From NCBI GenBank assembly GCA_013138655.1, contig WTCI01000073.1, positions 1 to 10,937 on the forward strand: a DNA stretch of 10,937 nt, read 5' to 3'. The notes beneath the pieces are model-generated. The model saw nothing but the letters and a program-made list of their open reading frames with translations. It was not told the DNA's origin and searched no databases. Source of the DNA: Desulfuromonadaceae bacterium (lineage in GTDB: Bacteria > Desulfobacterota > Desulfuromonadia > Desulfuromonadales > Geopsychrobacteraceae). Numbering within the stretch: position 1 is the first letter of the stretch; each line of letters opens with the position of its first letter. A program made the position numbers and the translations under genes. Shown piece by piece: positions 1 through 4,888 of the stretch.

Positions 1-2
1 TC

Positions 3-452
3 ACCGCAATGACCCTCGGTGGTCACGGCGACACCATGGTTCCTCTGATTCGTTATTCCAGCGTCCAGGGTATCCCGGTTATGGAACTGCTGGAGCAGAA
101 GTATGGTGCTGCCAAGGCTCAGGAAGTGATGACCGCCATGGTTGAGCGTACTAAAGCTGCCGGTGGTGAAGTTGTCAAGCTGCTCGGTAACGGCAGTGCT
201 TTCTATAGCCCGGCTTCTTCGGCAGTGGCGATGGCTGAGTCGATTCTTAAGGATCAGAAGCGTGTCCTGCCGACTTGTGCGCTGCTGAACGGTGAGTTCG
301 GTGTTGACGGTTTCTACGTCGGTGTTCCTTGTGTTCTCGGTTCCGCCGGTATTGAGAAGATCATTGAATTCAAGCTGGACGAGACCGAGCAGGCGCTGAT
401 GGACAACTCTGTGGCTGCGGTCAAGGAGCTTGTCGGCAGCATGGGCATCTAA
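3..452 (+). CDS. mdh: Malate dehydrogenase, C-terminal part (5' end outside window)
   Basis: This is the C-terminal 149 residues of an NAD-dependent malate dehydrogenase of the lactate/malate dehydrogenase family, which interconverts malate and oxaloacetate in the cytoplasmic TCA cycle. The frame is open from the first bases of the window, so the start lies upstream, and the first ATG at position 9 is internal. The visible part begins at the family's active-site segment GGHGDTMVP, whose His is the catalytic proton acceptor. It continues through the substrate-domain stretch beginning [10 protein letters not shown] and a typical C-terminal part containing [17 protein letters not shown]. The TAA stop is at 450-452 and a strong hairpin follows. 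The gene sits directly ahead of the kor operon, an arrangement I recall from Geobacter, and this supports malate rather than lactate as substrate. The substrate-selecting N-terminal loop is not visible. Confidence 0.93.
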   Translation, partial: TAMTLGGHGDTMVPLIRYSSVQGIPVMELLEQKYGAAKAQEVMTAMVERTKAAGGEVVKLLGNGSAFYSPASSAVAMAESILKDQKRVLPTCALLNGEFGVDGFYVGVPCVLGSAGIEKIIEFKLDETEQALMDNSVAAVKELVGSMGI

Positions 453-475
453 GGGTCTACCTACTGGATTGATCC

Positions 476-507
476 AGAAGGGCAGCCGCCAGGCTGCCCT
501 TCTTGTT
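476..507 (+). terminator. Rho-independent terminator after mdh
   Basis: A perfect 12-bp stem (476-487 pairs with 492-503) closes a 4-base loop and is followed by a short, interrupted T-rich stretch (TTCTTGTT). It begins 24 bases after the mdh stop. The T-tract is imperfect, so some read-through into kor is possible. Confidence 0.82.
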
Positions 508-588
508 AGGTGTATTTAAGAAACTGCATGAAATGATTGTGGTTTCGTCTGCCTCTGCAAGATGAATCAGAACGGCGAAGTGGTTTAA

Positions 589-601
589 GTATACTGTATA
601 C
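589..601 (+). promoter_or_regulatory. Palindromic operator candidate upstream of kor operon
   Basis: GTATACTGTATAC is two GTATAC half-sites around a central T, which makes it an odd-length palindrome and also a tandem repeat. It contains TATACT (590-595), a 5-of-6 match to a sigma-70 -10 element, but I see no good -35 at the right distance. It lies about 98 bases ahead of korD. The reverse complement matches the site overlapping the acnB promoter at 4776-4788 in 12 of 13 positions. GTATAC-type cores are known for some GntR-family repressors. The actual regulator is not identified. Confidence 0.55.
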
Positions 602-622
602 AAGATTTATCTGGTGCCTGGT

Positions 623-653
623 CGCCGCTTGTGTTAAGCTCCCGCCGCTTCTG
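623..653 (+). repeat. Two direct repeats in the kor leader
   Basis: CGCCGCTTGTG (623-633) and CGCCGCTTCTG (643-653) differ at one base and are exactly 20 bp apart, about two helical turns. A small hairpin GCTGT-TGAA-ACAGC follows at 658-671, just ahead of the korD ribosome binding site. These could be a tandem protein-binding site or leader structure. No function is shown. Confidence 0.35.
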
Positions 654-698
654 TCAGGCTGTTGAAACAGCAATCACATGTAAAGGAGAAAGACGCTA

Positions 699-893
699 AT
701 GAGCGCGAAAGCGGAAATCGAGATCATCGAGAGATACTGTAAGGGCTGCAACATTTGTGTTGAATTCTGCCCTACCAAGGTTCTGGAGATGGACGCATTT
801 GTTGTCAAGGTAGTCAATGCTGATGCATGTATCGCATGTAATCAGTGTGAATTACGCTGCCCTGATTTCGCCATCAAAGTTCACAAGCTGTAA
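699..893 (+). CDS. korD: 2-oxoglutarate:ferredoxin oxidoreductase, delta subunit (2[4Fe-4S] ferredoxin)
   Basis: This 64-residue protein is a bacterial-type dicluster ferredoxin. It carries two Cx2Cx2Cx3CP motifs, CKGCNICVEFCP near residues 14-25 and CIACNQCELRCP in the C-terminal third, giving eight cysteines for two [4Fe-4S] clusters. As the delta subunit of a four-subunit 2-oxoacid:ferredoxin oxidoreductase it should pass electrons from the thiamine site to external ferredoxin in the cytoplasm. The ATG at 699 has AAAGGAG at 682-688, 10 bases upstream. It is the first gene of the operon and korA follows 21 bases later. The assignment as delta subunit rests on length, cluster motifs and the immediately following alpha, beta and gamma genes. 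Confidence 0.92.
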   Translation: MSAKAEIEIIERYCKGCNICVEFCPTKVLEMDAFVVKVVNADACIACNQCELRCPDFAIKVHKL

Positions 894-914
894 TTCGCTA
901 GAGGAGGTCGGTTC

Positions 915-2048
915 GTGGCTAAAAAAATAGCTCTATTACAGGGGAATGATGCCTGTGCCCACGGCGCACTTTATGCCGGGTGTACGTTTTTCGGCGGTTA
1001 CCCCATTACTCCCTCCACCGAGGTTGCGGAAGTTATGTCTCAGGAACTTCCCAAGGTCGGTGGTACTTTTATGCAGATGGAAGACGAGATCGCCGCTATG
1101 GCAGCAATTCTCGGTGCTTCCCTGGCCGGTGCCAAGGTGCTTGATGCAACCTCGGGTCCCGGTATGTCACTCAAGCAGGAACTGATCGGCTACGCCTGTA
1201 TCGCCGAGATTACCTGTGTCGTTGTCAATGTCATGCGTGGCGGCCCGTCGACCGGAATGCCGACCGGCCCGAGCCAGTCGGATATGCAACAGGCGAAGTG
1301 GGGAACCCACGGGGACCATGCAGCTATCGTTTTGACTCCGGCTTCCTGCCAGGAGCTCTACGAAGAAACGGGGCGTGCCTTCAATATGGCTGAAAAATAT
1401 CGCATGCCGGTGCAGATTCAGATTGACGAAATTGGCGCCCATATGCGTGAGCGGGTCGAGTTTGCCGAGCCCGGTGAGCTTGAGGTGATTGACCGTGAAG
1501 TCACTACGCTTTCACCTGAAGAATACGAGCCCTACGCTGATACCGAGAGTATTGTTGCGCCGCTGGCTCCCTTCGGCAGTGGCTATCGCTATCATGTCAC
1601 AGGCCTGAATAAGAGTGCTGACGGCTTCCCGACCACCAAGGCTGAATTGGTCGCCCATGAAGAGCAGCGCCAGATCGACAAGGTCGCGCTCAATGCGGCC
1701 GATATCGAGAAAAACGAGGAATATCAGCTGGAGGATGCCGAGGTTGTTCTCTTTGCCTATGGAACGACCAGTCGAAGCGCACGTTACGCAGTGAACGAAC
1801 TGCGTAAGGAAGGCGTCAAGGCCGGTATGTTCCGCCCCCTGACCATGTGGCCCTTCCCCGAGAAGCGGATTGCCGAACTGGCTGATCAGGCCAAGGCGAT
1901 CGTTTGCGCAGAGATGAATCTGGGGCAAATGGTGATCGAGATTGATCGCGTGGCTAAAGGGAATTGTGTAGTTGCCCACATCGGGCGTGTCGATGGGGAG
2001 CCGATCAATCCCGGCCAGATCATCGACAAGGTCAAGGAGGTTCTCTAA
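915..2048 (+). CDS. korA: 2-oxoglutarate:ferredoxin oxidoreductase, alpha subunit
   Basis: This 377-residue protein is the alpha subunit of a four-subunit 2-oxoacid:ferredoxin oxidoreductase (oxidative decarboxylation of 2-oxoglutarate to succinyl-CoA, CO2 and reduced ferredoxin). The N-terminal pyrimidine-binding domain shows GGYPITPSTE (YPITPST at residues 29-35), the acidic QMEDE segment, and the conserved GGPSTGMPTGPSQSD loop. From about residue 275 a transketolase C-terminal-like domain follows (VVLFAYGTTSRSA, FRPLTMWPFP). The start is GTG at 915, because GAGGAGGT at 901-908 is well placed. Its TAA stop shares one base with the korB ATG, implying translational coupling. Substrate is inferred: malate dehydrogenase and aconitase next door favour 2-oxoglutarate, but a branched-chain 2-oxoacid enzyme has the same architecture. 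Confidence 0.93.
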   Translation: MAKKIALLQGNDACAHGALYAGCTFFGGYPITPSTEVAEVMSQELPKVGGTFMQMEDEIAAMAAILGASLAGAKVLDATSGPGMSLKQELIGYACIAEITCVVVNVMRGGPSTGMPTGPSQSDMQQAKWGTHGDHAAIVLTPASCQELYEETGRAFNMAEKYRMPVQIQIDEIGAHMRERVEFAEPGELEVIDREVTTLSPEEYEPYADTESIVAPLAPFGSGYRYHVTGLNKSADGFPTTKAELVAHEEQRQIDKVALNAADIEKNEEYQLEDAEVVLFAYGTTSRSARYAVNELRKEGVKAGMFRPLTMWPFPEKRIAELADQAKAIVCAEMNLGQMVIEIDRVAKGNCVVAHIGRVDGEPINPGQIIDKVKEVL

Positions 2049-2863
2049 TGGCGTACGATTACGAAAAATCGATCCGTCCGGGCAAACTGCCTCATATCTG
2101 GTGTCCCGGTTGTGGTCATGGCATTGTCCTGAAGGGGCTGATCCGGGCTATGGACACCTGTGAGCTGGATAGGGACAAGACCGCTGTTGTTTCCGGTATC
2201 GGCTGTGCCAGTCGTCTGCCGGGTTATCTTGACGCATGCACCCTGCATACCGCCCATGGCCGCGCCGCCGCTTTTGCGACCGGAATTAAAATGGCCAAGC
2301 CGGAAATGACGGTTCTTTGCGTTGGTGGTGATGGTGATGGTACGGCAATCGGCGGTAACCACTTCATCCATGCTTGCCGTCGCAACATTAATATGACCTA
2401 TGTCATCATGAACAACTACATCTACGGCATGACCGGTGGCCAGTTTTCTCCCTGCACCCCGACCGGCATGAAAGCCTCAACCACGCCTTACGGCAACCCT
2501 GATCCGATTTTTGATATCAGCAAGTTGGCGATCGGTGCCGGTGCAACTTATGTTGCCAGAACCACTGCTTTCCATGCGACTCAGATCGATAAATTGATCG
2601 CTGAGGGGATTAAGCACAAGGGGATGGCCGTCATTGAAGTTCTGGATGACTGTCCGACCTCTTATGGACGCCGGAACAAGTTTCGCAGTGTGGTCGAGAT
2701 GATGAAGCGTCTTAAAGATATTGCTGTGCCAGTCACTGCCGCAGCGAAGATGACTGATGAGCAGTTGGAAGGCAAGGTCTTGACCGGTGTTCTTTTTAAG
2801 GAAGAGCGACCGGAATACACCGAGCAGTATGCTCAGCTCATCCAACGCGTCCAGGGCGCCTGA
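2048..2863 (+). CDS. korB: 2-oxoglutarate:ferredoxin oxidoreductase, beta subunit (TPP-binding)
   Basis: This 271-residue subunit carries the thiamine diphosphate site of the Kor complex. Visible elements are WCPGCGHG (residues 18-25), the GDGD diphosphate/Mg motif at residues 94-97, and the NNYIYGMTGGQ segment (122-132) that completes the metal and cofactor pocket in this family. Length matches stand-alone beta subunits. The ATG at 2048 overlaps the korA stop, with a very strong AAGGAGG at 2034-2040 inside the end of korA. An in-frame extension back to 1964 lies wholly inside korA and is not family-like, so I rejected it. korC follows 22 bases later. It works only with KorA, and electrons leave through KorD. 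Confidence 0.94.
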   Translation: MAYDYEKSIRPGKLPHIWCPGCGHGIVLKGLIRAMDTCELDRDKTAVVSGIGCASRLPGYLDACTLHTAHGRAAAFATGIKMAKPEMTVLCVGGDGDGTAIGGNHFIHACRRNINMTYVIMNNYIYGMTGGQFSPCTPTGMKASTTPYGNPDPIFDISKLAIGAGATYVARTTAFHATQIDKLIAEGIKHKGMAVIEVLDDCPTSYGRRNKFRSVVEMMKRLKDIAVPVTAAAKMTDEQLEGKVLTGVLFKEERPEYTEQYAQLIQRVQGA

Positions 2864-2885
2864 TTACCTAAAGGGGAATTGAATC

Positions 2886-3437
2886 ATGGCTGAAAGATAT
2901 GAAATTCGATTTTCCGGTGCTGGTGGTCAGGGTCTGATCACGGCCGGAATTATTTTGGCAGAAGCAGCGTCAATCGTTGATAACAAGTACGCTGTTCAAT
3001 CGCAAAGCTACGGTCCCGAGGCGCGTGGTGGGGCCTCGAAGGCTGAGGTTATTATCTCGGATGAGCCGATCGACTATCCCAAGGCTACAGTCGTTGATGC
3101 CTGCCTGGCAATGACGCAGGAAGCCGCAGACAAGTATGCCGTCGGCATCAAGCCGGGAGGCCTGTTGCTCATAGACACTGACTTTGTGAAAAATGCGCCC
3201 AAAGGCGATTTCAAAGTCTATGACATGCCGATTATTCGGACTGCTAAAGAAGAGATTGGTCGGGAAATTGTCGCCAATGTGATCGCTTTGGGTGCTATGA
3301 TCGCATTGACTGACGTTGTTTCCCGTGAATCCGGGGAAACGGCGGTACTACGAAAGGTTCCGGAAGCCTTTATCGACCTGAATAAGAAGGCTTACAGCCT
3401 TGGGTTCGAAAAGGTTAAAGAGCTGTTGGCGAAGTAA
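2886..3437 (+). CDS. korC: 2-oxoglutarate:ferredoxin oxidoreductase, gamma subunit
   Basis: This 183-residue protein is the gamma subunit of the 2-oxoacid:ferredoxin oxidoreductase, the domain that in this superfamily contributes to CoA handling. It begins with the hallmark GAGGQG (residues 11-16) and has the conserved QSYGPEARGGASKAEV segment. Length fits stand-alone gamma subunits of about 180-190 residues. The ATG at 2886 has AAGGGG at 2871-2876. It is the last gene of the korDABC operon and a terminator hairpin begins 37 bases after the stop. With all four subunits intact, the enzyme should be functional. Confidence 0.93.
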   Translation: MAERYEIRFSGAGGQGLITAGIILAEAASIVDNKYAVQSQSYGPEARGGASKAEVIISDEPIDYPKATVVDACLAMTQEAADKYAVGIKPGGLLLIDTDFVKNAPKGDFKVYDMPIIRTAKEEIGREIVANVIALGAMIALTDVVSRESGETAVLRKVPEAFIDLNKKAYSLGFEKVKELLAK

Positions 3438-3473
3438 TTCTGTCGCCGGATAAATTAAGATAGGCTACAAGGG

Positions 3474-3510
3474 AGGCCCGGTGTGTTTTGCGCCGGGCCT
3501 TACTTTGTTT
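3474..3510 (+). terminator. Terminator after korC, immediately ahead of the FKBP gene
   Basis: An 8-bp GC-rich stem (AGGCCCGG at 3474-3481 pairs with CCGGGCCT at 3493-3500) with an 11-base loop is followed by TACTTTGTTT. It lies only 17 bases before the next ATG. Transcription of the isomerase gene must therefore either read through it or start upstream of or within it. Confidence 0.75.
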
Positions 3511-3527
3511 AAACAGCAGGAATCGTC

Positions 3528-4214
3528 ATGAAATTTTTTTTGTTGGCTTTTGTTCTTGTCACAATACTGATATCTGGAGCCTTCGCTCAGGAAACTCCGA
3601 TGACAGAAAAAGACAAACGGGGCTACGCCATCGGTATGAGTGTCGGCATGAATATGAAAAAACAGCATGTTGATGCCACCGCTGAGTTGTTGGCTGCAGG
3701 TCTCAAAGATGCATTTGCCGGGACCGGAACCCTGTTGACAGAAGAGGAAATGGTCCAGATACTCACCGCCTATCAGCAGGAAATGCAGATGAAGCAGATG
3801 GCGGAACAGGCCGCTATCGCAGCCGCACAGGTGAAAAAATCTGCACTTTTTATGGAAGAAAACGGCAAAAAAGAGGGTGTGAAGACCTTGCCGAGCGGTT
3901 TGCAATATAAGGTTCTGACTGCCGGTACCGGTCAGTCACCTGCCGCAGATTCGACTGTCGAAGTGCATTATCAGGGCCAACTGGTTGATGGTACCGAGTT
4001 CGACAGCTCATACCTGCGTGGTGAACCGGCAACGTTTCCGGTGAATGGTGTGATTTCCGGCTGGACTGAAGCCCTCCAGTTGATGAAAGAGGGTGCCAAG
4101 TGGCAGTTGGCGATTCCCGCAGCACTGGCTTATGGGGAACGGGGTTTCCCGCCGGCCATTCCACCTGCCTCTGCTCTTATCTTTGAAGTCGAACTTCTTA
4201 AAATTGTTGAATAA
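3528..4214 (+). CDS. Exported FKBP-type peptidyl-prolyl cis-trans isomerase (Mip/FkpA-like)
   Basis: This 228-residue protein has a signal peptide (residues 1-20: two N-terminal basic/aromatic residues, a hydrophobic core, and AFA before Gln21), so it should act in the periplasm. No lipobox Cys is present. Residues about 25-115 form a helical Met/Gln/Glu-rich N-terminal domain of the FKBP_N type, a dimerisation arm in Mip and FkpA. Residues about 120-228 are an FKBP catalytic domain with the expected pocket segments VHYQG, GTEFDSSY, FPVNGVISGW, ALAYGERG and a terminal FEVELLKI strand. The likely role is folding of exported proteins by proline isomerisation. The ribosome site (CAGGAA at 3517-3522) is modest. 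A strong terminator lies downstream at 4399-4435, past a palindromic repeat. Its place between two TCA units suggests no direct metabolic link. Confidence 0.92.
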   Translation: MKFFLLAFVLVTILISGAFAQETPMTEKDKRGYAIGMSVGMNMKKQHVDATAELLAAGLKDAFAGTGTLLTEEEMVQILTAYQQEMQMKQMAEQAAIAAAQVKKSALFMEENGKKEGVKTLPSGLQYKVLTAGTGQSPAADSTVEVHYQGQLVDGTEFDSSYLRGEPATFPVNGVISGWTEALQLMKEGAKWQLAIPAALAYGERGFPPAIPPASALIFEVELLKIVE

Positions 4215-4216
4215 TT

Positions 4217-4367
4217 GTAACTATTCAGCATTGTCAGATCAGGAGAAAAAATGTCTGTCATCCCCGAGTGCTGCTATCGGGGATCCAGTCTTTCTGTCTT
4301 CTAAACTCTGGATTCCGGCTAAAATCCTGCCGGAATGACTGTCTTTTGTACTGTGCTGAATAGTTAC
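4217..4367 (+). repeat. Nested inverted-repeat element (MITE-like), outer pair
   Basis: GTAACTATTCAGCA at 4217-4230 is repeated perfectly in inverted orientation as TGCTGAATAGTTAC at 4354-4367. The 14-bp arms enclose 123 bases, within which lies a second palindromic element (4256-4340). The left arm starts two bases after the isomerase stop codon. No transposase is encoded inside. Size and perfect terminal inverted repeats suggest a small non-autonomous mobile element or an intergenic repeat family, but other copies cannot be checked here. Confidence 0.6.
4256..4340 (+). repeat. Inner twin-hairpin palindromic repeat
   Basis: Two adjacent hairpins are bordered by GTCAT (4257-4261) and ATGAC (4335-4339). 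Hairpin one is ATCCCCGA (4260-4267) with TCGGGGAT (4277-4284). Hairpin two is ATTCCGGC (4312-4319) with GCCGGAAT (4329-4336). The centre carries TCCAG (4284-4288) facing CTGGA (4308-4312). This GTCAT-hairpin-CCAG...CTGG-hairpin-ATGAC layout resembles a type of intergenic palindromic repeat seen in many proteobacterial genomes; that resemblance is from memory. Confidence 0.6.
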
Positions 4368-4608
4368 GAATAATTTGTTCTTTCCCTGGCTTATTGCCAG
4401 CCCCACCAGAGTGAAATCGGTGGGGCTGTTTTTTTGCGATTGTAGAAGAATGAACATCCCGCCCCGTGTTCCATAACCGCTCTGTGTCAGGCTTTTTCCT
4501 GTTTCTGATCTGTGGTGTCGGCCGGGTTCTTTGCGTCTGTTCAATTTCCGGCAGAAACTGACTCAATATAATCAGGACGATACTTCCGAGTAACAGCATT
4601 TCGAACAT
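4258..4608 (-). CDS. Possible small membrane-anchored protein, unrecognised
   Basis: This would be a 116-residue protein that I do not recognise. The support is an excellent ribosome binding site, AAGGAGG at 4620-4614 with 5-base spacing to the ATG at 4608, and an N-terminal hydrophobic segment (about residues 4-19, LLLGSIVLIILSQFL) followed by a very polar, basic, Arg/Gln/Lys-rich remainder, as in single-pass inner-membrane proteins. It diverges from acnB. Against it, the last 70 or so residues are encoded by the complement of the FKBP terminator and the nested palindromic repeat, so the C-terminus looks accidental. The gene may have been extended or disrupted when the repeat arrived, or only the first 40-50 codons may be ancestral. 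An upstream in-frame ATG at 4662 has no such ribosome site. No signs of a known domain. Confidence 0.35.
   Translation of the reverse strand: MFEMLLLGSIVLIILSQFLPEIEQTQRTRPTPQIRNRKKPDTERLWNTGRDVHSSTIAKKQPHRFHSGGAGNKPGKEQIIRNYSAQYKRQSFRQDFSRNPEFRRQKDWIPDSSTRG
4399..4435 (+). terminator. Strong rho-independent terminator (end of FKBP transcript)
   Basis: A perfect 9-bp stem (AGCCCCACC at 4399-4407 pairs with GGTGGGGCT at 4419-4427) is followed at once by GTTTTTTT. It is oriented for + strand transcription. On the - strand no T-tract follows, so it would not stop the opposing transcript. Confidence 0.87.
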
Positions 4609-4656
4609 CTCTACCTCCTTGTCGATTTTCCTTTTAGTCGTTATCGCTCCTCTCTG

Positions 4657-4673
4657 TGTCATTTAATGTCATT
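4657..4673. repeat. Short tandem repeat TGTCATT, 10-bp period
   Basis: TGTCATT occurs at 4657-4663 and 4667-4673, one helical turn apart, in the space between the two divergent starts (4608 and 4889). It could be an operator for the - strand ORF, or chance. Nothing identifies a binding protein. Confidence 0.25.
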
Positions 4674-4754
4674 GTCTTGGTGGTGGGGGAAATTTAAAGA
4701 TATTTTGAGCTGCGTTAAACTATGGTTTTTCGCTTGAAATAGGACATGTGAAGA

Positions 4755-4782
4755 TTGACAGTTATGGCTGAAATCGTATACA
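4755..4782 (+). promoter_or_regulatory. acnB promoter (sigma-70 type)
   Basis: A consensus -35 TTGACA (4755-4760) is followed after 16 bases by TATACA (4777-4782), a 4-of-6 -10 element. Transcription would start near 4789-4790, leaving a leader of about 99 bases. The leader contains a small hairpin GCAGC-TGT-GCTGC (4852-4864) ahead of the acnB ribosome site. Confidence 0.65.
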
Positions 4783-4788
4783 GTATGC
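4776..4788 (+). promoter_or_regulatory. Operator candidate overlapping the acnB -10
   Basis: GTATACAGTATGC differs at one position (4787) from the reverse complement of the kor-upstream site at 589-601. Because it covers the -10 and extends to the expected start point, a bound protein would block polymerase. This is the classic repressor arrangement. Confidence 0.55.
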
Positions 4789-4888
4789 AGTGTTTTGCTC
4801 ACGTCATAACTTGAAACTGTGGCAAGGAACATTTGAAAATTTACCTGTCGTGCAGCTGTGCTGCGAAACTGATAATCGGAGGATAGAG

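Noticed and set aside
1512..1979. Antisense ORF of 155 codons within korA
   Set aside because: It is fully covered by korA, with no start signal and no domain.
1964..2047. Upstream in-frame start for korB
   Set aside because: It lies entirely inside korA. The ATG at 2048 has AAGGAGG and the expected beta-subunit N-terminus.
3488..3673. + strand ORF of 61 codons at the FKBP start
   Set aside because: It is out of frame with the clear signal peptide and catalytic domain of the FKBP gene, and it begins in the terminator loop.
4258..4367. CRISPR-like repeat
   Set aside because: There is only one copy of each arm in inverted orientation and no regularly spaced direct repeats.
4239..4544. Second - strand ORF of 101 codons overlapping the small membrane ORF
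   Set aside because: No Shine-Dalgarno, no hydrophobic or domain signal, and largely made of the repeat and terminator.
4790..4888. In-frame GTG that would extend AcnB by 33 residues
   Set aside because: It falls at the predicted transcription start, lacks a ribosome site, and the residues are unlike AcnB. The ATG at 4889 has GGAGG and the family-typical N-terminus.
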